The translations under genes were made by a program, and so were the position numbers. From the NCBI RefSeq assembly GCF_030378205.1, contig NZ_CP127385.1, positions 3,636,001-3,700,000 of the forward strand: DNA of 64,000 nucleotides, written 5' to 3'. This document shows positions 30,560 to 40,446 of this stretch, in pieces (the stretch's first letter is position 1; each line of letters begins with the position of its first letter). This DNA comes from Bradyrhizobium sp. NP1. Lineage in GTDB: Bacteria; Pseudomonadota; Alphaproteobacteria; Rhizobiales; Xanthobacteraceae. The notes under the pieces were generated by a model. The model did no database searches, had not been told where the DNA came from, and saw only the letters and a list, made by a program, of their open reading frames with translations.

Positions 30560-31813
30560 TCAGGCGCGCTCTTCCCAGATCATCGAAAGATGCACGATGG
30601 TCTGCACCGCCTTTTCCATGTCCTGCCGGCTGACCCATTCGAGCCGCGAATGGAAGGCGTGCTCGCCGGCGAAGATGTTGGGGCAGGGCAGTCCCATGAA
30701 GGACAGCCGCGAGCCGTCGGTGCCACCGCGGATCGAGCCGCGCACCGGCTTGAGGCCGGTGCGGCGGACCGCCTCGATGGCGTAATCGACAATCTGCGGA
30801 TGGCGGTCGATCACCCGCTTCATGTTGCGGTATTGCTCCCGCACCTCCATCCGGTAGCTCGAGCGCGGATAGGACTTCATCACATCCCTGACGATGTCCT
30901 CGAGCAGCGTCTCCTTCTGCCTCAAGCGCTCATCGTCGAAATCGCGCACGATGAATTCGAGCCTCGCCTGCTCAAGCGTGCCCGACAGCGCGACCGGATG
31001 CAAAAAGCCTTGCCGGCCTTCGGTGGTCTCTGGCGAGCAGCTCTCCTTCGGCAGCGCCGCCACGATCGCGGAGGCGATCTTGATCGCGTGCTCCATCTTG
31101 CCCTTGGCAAATCCCGGATGGGTCGAGACCCCGTCGATGATGATGGTGGCGCCGTCGGCGGAGAAGGTCTCGTCCTCGATATAGCCGGCGGTCTCGCCGT
31201 CGATGGTGTAGGCGAAATCGGCCCCGAGCTTGTTGAGGTCGACCTTGTCGACGCCGCGGCCGATTTCCTCATCGGGCGTGAACAGGATCCGGATCGTGCC
31301 GTGCTTGATCTGTGGATGGGTGACGAGGAAATGCGCGGCATCCATGATCTCGGCGACGCCGGCCTTGTTGTCGGCGCCGAGCAGCGTGGTGCCGTCGGTG
31401 GTGATGATGTCATGGCCGATCTGCTCGGCGAGCGCGGGATGCTCGGCGGCGCGGATCACCTGCGAGCGGTCGCCCGGCAGCACGATGTCGCCGCCCGGAT
31501 AGTTGCGCACGACCTGCGGCCTGACGTTGCGGCCCGTGCAATCGGGCGACGTGTCCATGTGCGAGCAGAAGCAGATCACCGGCACGTGCTTCGTCGTGTT
31601 GGCCGGGATGGTCGCATAGACGTAGCCGAATTCGTCGAGATGAGCGTCCTCGATTCCCATTTCCCTGAGCTCGCGAACGAGCACGCGGCCGAGATTCTTC
31701 TGCTTTTCGGTGGAAGGGAACGTAGGCGAGGCCGGATCGGACTGGGTATCGATGACGACGTAGCGCAGGAAGCGCTCGGTCACCGTATGGGTAAACACTG
31801 GAGGCGAGGTCAC
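30560..31813 (-). CDS. pepT: Peptidase T (tripeptide aminopeptidase)
   Basis: Removes N-terminal residues from tripeptides in the cytoplasm; 417 residues, family M20B. Zinc ligands are visible: His in CFCSHMDTSPD, the bridging Asp in LLGADNKAG, the catalytic Glu pair in FTPDEEIGRG, Asp in IDGETAG, and His in FAGEHAFHSRLEW. GSIRGGTDGSRLSFMGLPCPN is the conserved late motif. The start is GTG 31813 without a clear ribosome site; it fits the family N-terminus. Confidence 0.95.
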   Translation of the reverse strand: MTSPPVFTHTVTERFLRYVVIDTQSDPASPTFPSTEKQKNLGRVLVRELREMGIEDAHLDEFGYVYATIPANTTKHVPVICFCSHMDTSPDCTGRNVRPQVVRNYPGGDIVLPGDRSQVIRAAEHPALAEQIGHDIITTDGTTLLGADNKAGVAEIMDAAHFLVTHPQIKHGTIRILFTPDEEIGRGVDKVDLNKLGADFAYTIDGETAGYIEDETFSADGATIIIDGVSTHPGFAKGKMEHAIKIASAIVAALPKESCSPETTEGRQGFLHPVALSGTLEQARLEFIVRDFDDERLRQKETLLEDIVRDVMKSYPRSSYRMEVREQYRNMKRVIDRHPQIVDYAIEAVRRTGLKPVRGSIRGGTDGSRLSFMGLPCPNIFAGEHAFHSRLEWVSRQDMEKAVQTIVHLSMIWEERA

Positions 31814-31866
31814 AGTCGGGGCCCGTGCTTCAGGGGAACGGAACTGGGCAAACCATATAACAGAAA

Positions 31867-31907
31867 AGCGTCATTCCGGCGGCCGCGTCGCGCGCCGGAA
31901 TGACGCT
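31867..31907. terminator. Long palindrome between hup and pepT, probable terminator
   Basis: Perfect 15-base arms AGCGTCATTCCGGCG (31867-31881) and CGCCGGAATGACGCT (31893-31907) around an 11-base GC-rich loop. T-runs follow on both strands. It fits termination of the HU gene and also resembles the CGTCATTCCGG repeats common in Bradyrhizobium. Confidence 0.7.
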
Positions 31908-31941
31908 GATTTTTCTGAATCGAGCGGTAGGACCCGGGTCT

Positions 31942-32241
31942 TTAGACGGCTTCCTTGAGCTCCTTGGCGGCGCGGAAGGCCACCTTCTTGCTGGCCTTGA
32001 TGTGGATCGCTTCGCCGGTGGCGGGATTGCGGCCCATCCGGGCGGCGCGCTTGCGCACCTGTAGGATGCCAAGCCCGACGATGCGGATGCGGTCGCCCTT
32101 CTTCAGGTGCTTAGTGATCCGGGCGACCATGTCGTTCAGGATCGTCTCGGCCTGCTTCTTGGAGAGTTCCTGATCCTCGGCGATCGCTGCCGCGAGGTGC
32201 TTGAGCGTGACAGTCGCCGGGGTCGCTGCTTTCTTCGCCAT
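31942..32241 (-). CDS. HU/IHF family DNA-binding protein
   Basis: Ninety-nine residues forming the histone-like fold: an N-terminal helical dimerisation part (TLKHLAAAIAEDQELSKKQAETIL) and the DNA-wrapping arm with GRNPATGEAIHIKASKKVAFRAAKELK. The N-terminus MAKKAATPATVT is basic, as in the rhizobial HU-like group. GGAGGG precedes ATG 32241. It is probably a nucleoid protein; whether it pairs as HU or acts alone cannot be read. Confidence 0.93.
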   Translation of the reverse strand: MAKKAATPATVTLKHLAAAIAEDQELSKKQAETILNDMVARITKHLKKGDRIRIVGLGILQVRKRAARMGRNPATGEAIHIKASKKVAFRAAKELKEAV

Positions 32242-32399
32242 ATCTGGCCCTCCTCGTTGACGATGGCTTCGGAAGTTCAGGTTTAACAGGCCTTAAATGA
32301 TTCGGGGACGCTGTGACTACGCTGTTTCGCCCGGAAATAGGGCATTATTTGCATCGGCATCGCGAAAAGCCCTGCCGCACGGGCGGATTCGCAACATCC

Positions 32400-32427
32400 T
32401 TGACTTGGAATGGTGGCCCCTTTAAGC
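32400..32427 (+). promoter_or_regulatory. Possible promoter of tRNA-Asp
   Basis: TTGACT (32400-32405) is followed 16 bases later by TTAAGC (32422-32427), about 30 bases before the tRNA. The -35 box is good and the -10 box is weak. Confidence 0.45.
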
Positions 32428-32456
32428 CCTCATCCCGATGCGGGCCTATGGCATCC

Positions 32457-32533
32457 GCGGGAGTAGCTCAGTTGGTTAGAGCGCCGCCCTGTCACGGCGG
32501 AGGTCGCGGGTTCGAGCCCCGTCTCTCGCGCCA
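32457..32533 (+). tRNA. tRNA-Asp (anticodon GUC)
   Basis: Seventy-seven bases including CCA. Acceptor GCGGGAG pairs with CTCTCGC (one G-U). Anticodon stem CCGCC/GGCGG encloses CTGTCAC, giving GUC. D and T loops are canonical. Confidence 0.96.
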
Positions 32534-32623
32534 TTGATTTGAATGGTCTGGAACCACCTGGTGGAATTCCGTGTCTCAGAATCAATGGCTTGCAGAGCCT
32601 TGCGAGCCGTAGCCGCAAACAAA

Positions 32624-32648
32624 AAGCCGCCCAGAGGGCGGCTTTTTT
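32624..32648. terminator. Bidirectional terminator after tRNA-Asp
   Basis: Perfect stem AAGCCGCCC/GGGCGGCTT (32624-32632, 32636-32644) with loop AGA and flanking A and T tracts, so it works on both strands: for the tRNA transcript and for the small gene at 32670-32864. Confidence 0.88.
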
Positions 32649-32669
32649 GCTTTGTCCGGCGCTTGAGCG

Positions 32670-32864
32670 TCAGCGGACGGTCGAGCTATTCGAGCTCGTG
32701 ATCACGACCGGCTTGCCAGCTTTGATGACCTGGGCAGTCTGGCTGTAGTCCACATTGCTTCGCGCCGCGATGCCGAATGCCGCGACCGCGATTCCCGCCA
32801 CGAGCGCGATGACGACGATCTTCAGATGCGTCGCGCGGTCCGCGGAATGGATCGAGTGGTTCAT
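32670..32864 (-). CDS. Small single-pass membrane protein, conserved unknown
   Basis: Sixty-four residues: MNHSIHSADRATHLK, then one helix (IVVIALVAGIAVAAFGIAAR), then a periplasmic tail ending in KPVVITSSNSSTVR. I recognise the pattern from Bradyrhizobium genomes, where many near-identical copies are annotated without function. GGGAGG precedes ATG 32864. Confidence 0.75.
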   Translation of the reverse strand: MNHSIHSADRATHLKIVVIALVAGIAVAAFGIAARSNVDYSQTAQVIKAGKPVVITSSNSSTVR

Positions 32865-33054
32865 GGAAGCCTCCCGGCGCCTGAAAGCGCCTTTCGTTGC
32901 CTAGCCGTTTACGCCCGGATTGTTTCCGTTCCGTTTCGCGGGTTCCGCAAAATGGTTTCATCAGCCGAATTGGACTGCGCGGGCGCCTTGCCGGGCGGGG
33001 CGGTTGGACTGACATTCCCGCCCGGTGGTTCCGATCGCTGGGAGGAAAACAATA

Positions 33055-33580
33055 ATGAAATCAACGAAATTGACCCAGCGAAGTCTGCTCGGGAGGACAT
33101 CGGCCGCCGTTGCGGGCGCCGTTCTCGGTCCTCCGGCGCGAGCGGCCGCCGAGTTCGAGTTCAAGCTCGGCGTCAACACGCCGGACCGCCACCCGTTGAC
33201 GATCCGCCTGATCGAGGCGGCGCAGGCGATCGCGAGCCAGTCGCCGGGAAGGCTGGCCATCACGGTTTTTCGCCAGCCGGCTCGGCGGCGATCCGGAAAT
33301 GCTGTCGCGGCTCCGCGCCGGCGGCATCGAGCTCCTCGCCGCGCCGTGCATGGCGGCGATGGATGGCGCGGTGGTGCACGAGGCCATCGGCAAGGCGGGA
33401 ATCGTGCCGATGAAGAGGATCTGGGACAACGGCGTCCGCCAGATCACCTCCTCGGCGCGCTGCCTGCGAGCATCGGCTACAGCAGCTCTATTCGGCCCTG
33501 CAGACCCACATCGTCGAACGCGCGTTCGAGGCCGCAGAAGCCGGCTGCCGTCGCTGCGTGAGGGACGCGCGACCAGGCGG
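33055..33580 (+). pseudogene. TRAP-transporter substrate-binding protein (DctP-like), frameshifted and deleted
   Basis: A strong ribosome site (GGGAGGAAAAC) and signal peptide (MKSTKLTQRSLLGRTSAAVA) open the gene. FEFKLGVNTPDRHPLTIRL is a DctP N-terminus. After ITVF the homology moves to the next frame (ASRLGGDPEMLSRLRAGGIE, then AAMDGAVVHEAIGKAG and RIWDNGVRQITSS). It then moves to the third frame (QQLYSALQTHIVERAFEAAE). The regions between WDNG and YSALQT and beyond are missing. At least two frame changes and deletions make it non-functional as a binding protein. No TRAP membrane genes are adjacent. Confidence 0.8.
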
Positions 33581-33735
33581 CGTCTTCAGGGTTATCCAGA
33601 GGCCGAACGAGGGGGCATCGAAGCGTCAAAATTGCTTGTCTTGCGCCCTTTGGTGCGCTGCGCTAAGCCTCAGAACCATTCCAAATCGAACGAATCTGCG
33701 GTGCTCGGGAAAGCCGCGGGAAAAGGTCATGGCCG

Positions 33736-34101
33736 ATGGGCGGCATCCTCCAGAACTATCTTCCTTTGGTGGTGTTTATCGGAGTGGCGGGCCTGATCGG
33801 CCTGGTGCTGCTGATCGCCCCGTTCGTGGTCGCGTTCCAGCAGCCTGACCCCGAAAAGCTTTCGGCGTATGAATGCGGCTTCAACGCCTTCGATGACGCG
33901 CGCATGAAGTTCGACGTCCGCTTCTACCTGGTGGCGATCCTCTTCATCATCTTCGATCTCGAAGTCGCCTTCCTGTTCCCGTGGGCGGTGGCGTTCGGCA
34001 AGCTCGGCGCCACCGGCTTCTGGTCGATGGTGGTGTTCCTCGCGGTGCTCACCGTCGGCTTCGCCTACGAATGGAAGAAAGGGGCGCTCGAATGGGATTG
34101 A
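33736..34101 (+). CDS. nuoA: NADH-quinone oxidoreductase subunit A
   Basis: A membrane subunit of complex I, 121 residues and three helices. The loop [26 protein letters not shown] with its conserved Cys is diagnostic. First gene of the 14-subunit nuo operon; AAAAGG lies ten bases before ATG 33736. It overlaps nuoB by ten bases. The decayed dctP-like sequence ends about 150 bases upstream, so the operon promoter must lie within or just after that remnant. Confidence 0.97.
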   Translation: MGGILQNYLPLVVFIGVAGLIGLVLLIAPFVVAFQQPDPEKLSAYECGFNAFDDARMKFDVRFYLVAILFIIFDLEVAFLFPWAVAFGKLGATGFWSMVVFLAVLTVGFAYEWKKGALEWD

Positions 34102-34661
34102 GCCCTGTGATCGCGCCGGCGCCAACCGGCATCCTCGATCCCGCCACCGGCATGCCGGTCGGCGCCAACGACCCGTATTTCCGCGAGGTCAATCACGAGC
34201 TGTCCGACAAGGGCTTCTTCGTTGCCGCGGCCGACGACCTCATCACCTGGGCGCGCACCGGCTCCTTGATGTGGATGACCTTCGGGCTCGCCTGCTGCGC
34301 GGTCGAGATGATGCAGGTGTCGATGCCGCGCTATGACGTCGAGCGCTTCGGCTTCGCCCCGCGCGCCTCGCCGCGGCAGTCGGACGTGATGATCGTCGCC
34401 GGCACGCTGACCAACAAGATGGCGCCGGCGCTGCGCAAGGTCTACGACCAGATGCCGGAGCCGCGCTACGTCATCTCGATGGGCTCCTGCGCCAATGGCG
34501 GCGGCTACTATCACTATTCCTACTCGGTCGTGCGCGGCTGCGACCGCATCGTGCCGATCGACATCTACGTGCCCGGGTGCCCGCCGACGGCGGAAGCGCT
34601 GCTCTACGGCGTGTTGCTGCTGCAGAAGAAGATCCGGCGCATCGGCACGATCGAACGCTAA
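34092..34661 (+). CDS. nuoB: NADH-quinone oxidoreductase subunit B
   Basis: Carries the terminal N2 [4Fe-4S] cluster that reduces quinone; 189 residues. Ligands are the adjacent Cys68-Cys69 ([10 protein letters not shown]), then GSCANGGG and [17 protein letters not shown] 34092 lies within nuoA, in keeping with translational coupling. The N-terminal 30 residues are variable in the family. Confidence 0.97.
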   Translation: MGLSPVIAPAPTGILDPATGMPVGANDPYFREVNHELSDKGFFVAAADDLITWARTGSLMWMTFGLACCAVEMMQVSMPRYDVERFGFAPRASPRQSDVMIVAGTLTNKMAPALRKVYDQMPEPRYVISMGSCANGGGYYHYSYSVVRGCDRIVPIDIYVPGCPPTAEALLYGVLLLQKKIRRIGTIER

Positions 34662-34673
34662 GGTTTTAGGTCA

Positions 34674-35288
34674 ATGGATGACGCCAAGCTCGACGCCCTG
34701 GGGCAGACGATTGTTGGTGCGCTTCCGGGCGCGGCAACCGCGCATTCGGTCGCGTTCAACCAGCTCACCGTGACGGTCGAAGCCGGCCGGATCGTCGAGG
34801 TCGCGAAATATCTGCGCGATGATCCGGCCTGCCGCTTCGTCAACCTGACCGACGTCACTGCGGTGGACTATCCCGGCCGCGAGAAGCGGTTCGACGTGGT
34901 CTATCACCTCTTGTCGCCGACGCTGAATGCGCGGATCAGGGTGCGCGCGGAGGCCGACGAGACCACGCAGGTGCCGTCGATCATCGACGTCTTTCCCGGC
35001 GCCGACTGGTTCGAGCGCGAGACCTACGATCTCTACGGCGTGATCTTCGTCGGCCACCCGGACATGCGGCGTCTGCTGACCGATTACGGCTTCGAAGGCC
35101 ACCCGCTGCGCAAGGACTTTCCGCTCACGGGCTTCGTCGAGGTCCGCTACGACGACCAGGAGAAGCGGGTGCTCTACGAGCCGGTGCGCCTCAACCAGGA
35201 ATTCCGCAAGTTCGATTTCATGTCGCCGTGGGAAGGTGCCGACTATCCTGTCCTTCCAGGTGACGAGAAGGCGGGCCCCAAGCAGTGA
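34674..35288 (+). CDS. nuoC: NADH-quinone oxidoreductase subunit C
   Basis: A hydrophilic arm subunit (30-kDa type), 204 residues. The signature [38 protein letters not shown] is fully conserved. It is separate from nuoD, unlike the fused nuoCD of enterobacteria. It starts 12 bases after nuoB. Confidence 0.97.
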   Translation: MDDAKLDALGQTIVGALPGAATAHSVAFNQLTVTVEAGRIVEVAKYLRDDPACRFVNLTDVTAVDYPGREKRFDVVYHLLSPTLNARIRVRAEADETTQVPSIIDVFPGADWFERETYDLYGVIFVGHPDMRRLLTDYGFEGHPLRKDFPLTGFVEVRYDDQEKRVLYEPVRLNQEFRKFDFMSPWEGADYPVLPGDEKAGPKQ

Positions 35289-35328
35289 TTCTATTCGCTA
35301 TTCGCCTCGCAGCAGCAGGAGCTGCGCC

Positions 35329-36525
35329 ATGAACGAGCAACCGCAAAACCTCCGCAACTTCACCATCAATTTCGGGCCGCAGCACCCGGCGGCGCACGGC
35401 GTGCTGCGCCTGGTGCTGGAGCTCGACGGCGAGGTCGTCGAGCGCGTCGATCCGCACATCGGCTTGCTACATCGCGGCACCGAGAAGCTGATCGAGCACA
35501 AGACCTACCTGCAGGCGATTCCCTATTTCGACCGGCTCGACTACGTCGCGCCGATGAACCAGGAGCACGCCTTCTGTCTTGCCGCCGAAAAGCTGCTCGG
35601 CATCGAGGTGCCGCGCCGCGGCCAATTGATCCGCGTGCTCTACTGCGAGATCGGCAGGTTGCTGTCGCATCTGCTCAACGTCACCACGCAGGCGATGGAC
35701 GTCGGCGCGCTCACCCCGCCGCTCTGGGGGTTTGAAGAGCGCGAGAAGCTCATGGTGTTCTATGAGCGCGCCTCCGGCTCGCGCATGCACGCCGCTTATT
35801 TCCGCGTCGGCGGCGTCCACCAGGACCTGCCGCCGAAGCTGATCGACGACATCGAGGCATTCTGCGATCCGTTCCTGAAGGTGGTCGACGACCTCGACCG
35901 CCTGCTCACCGGCAACCGCATCTTCAAGCAGCGCAACGTCGACATCGGCGTGGTGACGCTGAAGCAGGCCTGGGAGTGGGGCTTTTCCGGCGTGATGGTG
36001 CGCGGCTCGGGGGCGGCGTGGGATCTGCGCAAGGCGCAACCCTACGAGTGCTACGCCGAGATGGATTTCGACATCCCCATCGGCAAGAACGGCGACTGCT
36101 ACGACCGTTATCTGATCCGCATGGAAGAGATGCGCCAGTCCGTGCGCATCATGAAGCAGTGCATCCAGAAGCTGCGCGCGGCGGACGGGCAGGGACCGGT
36201 GGCGGTGCAGGACCAGAAGATCTTCCCGCCGCGGCGCGCCCAGATGAAGCGCTCGATGGAAGCCCTGATCCATCACTTCAAGCTCTACACCGAGGGCTTT
36301 CATGTCCCGGCCGGCGAGGTCTATGTCGCCGTGGAAGCGCCGAAAGGCGAGTTCGGCGTCTATCTGGTCTCCGACGGCACCAACAAGCCCTACAAGTGCA
36401 AGATCCGCGCGCCGGGCTTTGCCCACCTGCAGGCGATGGATTTCATCTGCAGGGGTCATCTCCTCGCCGACGTCTCCGCGATTCTCGGCTCGCTCGACAT
36501 CGTGTTCGGTGAGGTCGACCGATGA
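35329..36525 (+). CDS. nuoD: NADH-quinone oxidoreductase subunit D
   Basis: The 49-kDa-type subunit forming the quinone site with NuoB; 398 residues. [23 protein letters not shown] at the start, [14 protein letters not shown], and the C-terminal DIVFGEVDR are characteristic. ATG 35329 is used; an open frame from 35236 overlaps nuoC. Its stop overlaps the ATG of the methyltransferase gene (ATGA). Confidence 0.97.
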   Translation: MNEQPQNLRNFTINFGPQHPAAHGVLRLVLELDGEVVERVDPHIGLLHRGTEKLIEHKTYLQAIPYFDRLDYVAPMNQEHAFCLAAEKLLGIEVPRRGQLIRVLYCEIGRLLSHLLNVTTQAMDVGALTPPLWGFEEREKLMVFYERASGSRMHAAYFRVGGVHQDLPPKLIDDIEAFCDPFLKVVDDLDRLLTGNRIFKQRNVDIGVVTLKQAWEWGFSGVMVRGSGAAWDLRKAQPYECYAEMDFDIPIGKNGDCYDRYLIRMEEMRQSVRIMKQCIQKLRAADGQGPVAVQDQKIFPPRRAQMKRSMEALIHHFKLYTEGFHVPAGEVYVAVEAPKGEFGVYLVSDGTNKPYKCKIRAPGFAHLQAMDFICRGHLLADVSAILGSLDIVFGEVDR

Positions 36526-37487
36526 TGGGGCAGGCGCCGATCCAGTTCGACCGCGCTTCGGGGGCTCTCGCGGGAGCAAACCTCTGGGAGCGGACGGCTG
36601 CGCTGGCGCTGGCGACGGGATCGAAGATCTCCTCGCATTTCTCGCATCGCGGCTACATCTCCTGCGCAAATTTGCTGCGCAAGACGCTGCCCGAGCGCAA
36701 CATCGCGATCAAGCTGAATGCCGATGCCACCTTCGAGTTTCCCTATGGCGACGGCTACTGGAGCAAGCTGCTCAACCGCTCCTATCACTACGAAGACGAG
36801 ATCGAGCTCCTGTTCCGCCATTCGGCCGATGTCGACTACACGCTGATCGATTGCGGCGCCAATTATGGCTACTGGTCGGTGCTGGTCTCGAGCAGCCCGT
36901 TCGGCGCGCACCGCGCCATCGCGATCGAGCCGTCGTCGCAGAATTTTCCAAAGCTCGCCAACAACGCCGCGGTCAACGGCAACCGTTTCGAGGTCATGAA
37001 GTGCGCGATTGGTGCTTCGCGTGGCACCGCGCGTCTGACCGGCACCAAGCACGAGGCCTTCAGCATCGCCGGTGATCCGGCCGACGACGGCGAGGAAGTG
37101 CCCGTCATCGCGCTCGACAATCTGGTCGACGACGGCAAGGTTTCCGCCGGCGGCAAATTCCTGATCAAGCTCGACGTCGAGGGCGTCGAGATCGAGGCCA
37201 TCAAGGGTGGTGCGCGGCTGCTTGACGCCGACAGCGTCATCATCTGCGAAGAGCACGGCAACGACCCCGATCATACGGTGTCGCGCTACATCCTCGAACA
37301 GACGCCGCTCGAGCTGCTCGTCTACGATCCGCGCTCCCGGCGCATGGAAACCGTCACCGAGCTTTCGATCCTCGATCGCATCAAGGTTTCCGCCCACGTC
37401 GGCTACAACGTCTTTGGCACCGCGAGCCGGTTCTGGCAGGACCGGATCGACGCCCTCAACGCCAGCGCCGCGCGCCGCATGCAATGA
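36522..37487 (+). CDS. FkbM family methyltransferase inside the nuo operon
   Basis: Three hundred and twenty-one residues. The SAM-binding start [20 protein letters not shown] (about residue 107) and the later [22 protein letters not shown] are hallmark FkbM motifs. Family members usually O-methylate sugars or small molecules. The gene is fused by ATGA overlap to nuoD and lies 13 bases before nuoE, so it is cotranscribed with complex I. Base composition is like its neighbours, which argues against very recent arrival. A role in modifying complex I or its quinone is speculation. Confidence 0.88.
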   Translation: MMGQAPIQFDRASGALAGANLWERTAALALATGSKISSHFSHRGYISCANLLRKTLPERNIAIKLNADATFEFPYGDGYWSKLLNRSYHYEDEIELLFRHSADVDYTLIDCGANYGYWSVLVSSSPFGAHRAIAIEPSSQNFPKLANNAAVNGNRFEVMKCAIGASRGTARLTGTKHEAFSIAGDPADDGEEVPVIALDNLVDDGKVSAGGKFLIKLDVEGVEIEAIKGGARLLDADSVIICEEHGNDPDHTVSRYILEQTPLELLVYDPRSRRMETVTELSILDRIKVSAHVGYNVFGTASRFWQDRIDALNASAARRMQ

Positions 37488-37500
37488 GAGATTGAAACGA

Positions 37501-38112
37501 ATGTCCGTCCGCCGCCTAGCCCCGAAGGAATTGCAGCCCGCGAGCTTCACGTTCACGGAGGAGAACCTCGCCTTCGCGAAGAAGGAGATCGCCAAATATC
37601 CGCCGGGCCGCCAGGCCTCCGCCGCGATCGCGATCCTGTGGCGGGTGCAGGAGCAGCACGAGGGCTGGGTCTCGGAGGCCGCGATCCGTGCGGTCGCCGA
37701 CCTGCTCGACATGCCCCATATCCGCGTCATGGAGATCGCGACTTTCTACACCATGTTCCAGCTCGCGCCGGTGGGCAAGAAGGCCCATGTCCAGGTCTGC
37801 GGCACCACACCCTGTCGCCTGCGTGGGGCGGCCGATCTCATCCAGGTCTGCCAGAGCCGGATTCATCACGATCCCTTCCACGTCTCCAAGGACGGCAATT
37901 TCAGCTGGGAAGAGGTCGAGTGCCTGGGCGCCTGCGTGAACGCGCCAATGGTCCTGATCGGCAAGGACACCTATGAGGACCTGACCCGGGAAAGCTTCGG
38001 CAAGGTGCTCGACGGCTTCGCGTCGGACAATCCGCCGAAGCCCGGTCCGCAGAACGGCCGGCAGTTTTCGGCGCCGGCCACGGGGCCGACCACGCTGAAG
38101 GAAGTGACATGA
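37501..38112 (+). CDS. nuoE: NADH-quinone oxidoreductase subunit E
   Basis: The 24-kDa-type subunit with a [2Fe-2S] cluster, 203 residues. Ligands are CGTTPC and [29 protein letters not shown] precedes them. ATG 37501 matches the family N-terminus and is preceded by GAGA. The C-terminal Pro-rich tail (PPKPGPQNG) is common in alphaproteobacteria. Confidence 0.96.
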   Translation: MSVRRLAPKELQPASFTFTEENLAFAKKEIAKYPPGRQASAAIAILWRVQEQHEGWVSEAAIRAVADLLDMPHIRVMEIATFYTMFQLAPVGKKAHVQVCGTTPCRLRGAADLIQVCQSRIHHDPFHVSKDGNFSWEEVECLGACVNAPMVLIGKDTYEDLTRESFGKVLDGFASDNPPKPGPQNGRQFSAPATGPTTLKEVT

Positions 38113-38159
38113 GGCGCGGTGGTGCACGAGGGGCCGGCGGGGAGCGAGGTGTCGGCACG

Positions 38160-38324
38160 ATGAAGAACTGGCGCTATATCGTTCTGCATACGGTCGCGGC
38201 AGCCGGCTTCATCTTCCTGCTGCAGCGCTACGCGCTCAACGCCTCGCTGGAAACAAGCCTGTTGTGGATGGTGGCCTTTGGCGGTTGCGCCGCAGGTCTC
38301 GCCTACATGCAGTCCAATCGCTGA
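38160..38324 (+). CDS. Small membrane protein between nuoE and nuoF
   Basis: Fifty-four residues from ATG 38160 ([17 protein letters not shown]) with GGAGCGAGG upstream. Two helices are likely: about 6-22 and 33-50. The frame extends back to an ATG at 38109 that overlaps the nuoE stop, but the extra 17 residues are Gly/Arg-rich and less natural. Unknown function; its place makes it a candidate complex I accessory protein. Confidence 0.6.
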   Translation: MKNWRYIVLHTVAAAGFIFLLQRYALNASLETSLLWMVAFGGCAAGLAYMQSNR

Positions 38325-38338
38325 TCGGGAAGCTTTTC

Positions 38339-39664
<1,326 letters not shown>

Positions 39665-39669
39665 CGGTG

Positions 39670-39936
39670 ATGGGTCTCCTGGGCGACATTCGTTCGGGCA
39701 AGCGTGGCGCGGCCGGTTTTGGCGGCGACGCGATCGCATTCTGGCTTCTTGCAGGCTTGGTTACTGCGGGTGTCGTCGCTAGCTATGGATTCGGCAGTTC
39801 CGAGAAGCTTGCGCTGCTCTTGGCAGTTCTTGGCGTGGGTGTCGGGCTTTGTCTCGGCCTCTATGCCGCGTTTGGCGCCACAAGGCTCGCAAGGATCTTG
39901 ATGTTGCCCGGATTGCTGATCGCGCTGCTGCATTGA
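39670..39936 (+). CDS. Two-helix membrane protein between nuoF and nuoG
   Basis: Eighty-eight residues. After a basic, glycine-rich start (MGLLGDIRSGKRGAAGF) three hydrophobic stretches follow (about 24-42, 46-68, 72-86), of which two or three may span the membrane. It begins six bases after the nuoF stop and ends one base before the next gene. I do not recognise it. Confidence 0.6.
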   Translation: MGLLGDIRSGKRGAAGFGGDAIAFWLLAGLVTAGVVASYGFGSSEKLALLLAVLGVGVGLCLGLYAAFGATRLARILMLPGLLIALLH

Positions 39937-39937
39937 G

Positions 39938-40441
39938 ATGATGGGAACGATGTCGCAACCGAGCATTTTGTGGTGGCAGAAATACGGAACGCTTGCGCAG
40001 ATGGCGCAGGCGACCGTGGCGCTGCTCGGCTTCGTCGCGATCCTGCTGCAGATCAACGAGATCCGCGCCACCAACCGGGCGACGAGCGCGCGGGCTGCCT
40101 TTCTCGGCTACACCGACCTCGCGTTCAAGAATCCGAAATTTTCGCAGCCGGACTACGATGCGATCAAGGCGGCCGGGCGTGACGAGAAGGTGCAATATGA
40201 GAGCTTCGTCTCGTACTTTCTCTATGCCTGCGAGGAGGCCCTCTCGGCCTTCGCCGATCGGCGCGAATGGCTCGCGTCCTGCGACTACGATCTGAGGCCG
40301 CATCTGCCGTTCCTGTGCGAGAAGAACGCAGTGCAGCCCGCCTATCTCGGCACCTACGGCGCCGAAACCCAGAAATGGATCAAGACGACGCTGCAGAGTG
40401 CGGGCGTCACACCACCCGACTGCAAGCTCGGAAAGACTTGA
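39938..40441 (+). CDS. Single-pass membrane protein between nuoF and nuoG, unknown
   Basis: One hundred and sixty-seven residues. An N-terminal helix (about 20-40: [19 protein letters not shown]) is followed by a cytoplasmic or periplasmic domain rich in aromatic and charged residues ([32 protein letters not shown]). Several Cys residues in the last third have no known motif. Starts are possible at 39938, 39941 or 39950. It ends five bases before nuoG. Confidence 0.65.
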   Translation: MMGTMSQPSILWWQKYGTLAQMAQATVALLGFVAILLQINEIRATNRATSARAAFLGYTDLAFKNPKFSQPDYDAIKAAGRDEKVQYESFVSYFLYACEEALSAFADRREWLASCDYDLRPHLPFLCEKNAVQPAYLGTYGAETQKWIKTTLQSAGVTPPDCKLGKT

Positions 40442-40446
40442 AAGCC

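Noticed and set aside
36522..37487. Recent horizontal transfer of the FkbM gene into nuo
   Set aside because: Base composition and codon use look like the flanking nuo genes, and both junctions are neat overlaps or short gaps, so the sequence gives no sign of recent insertion.
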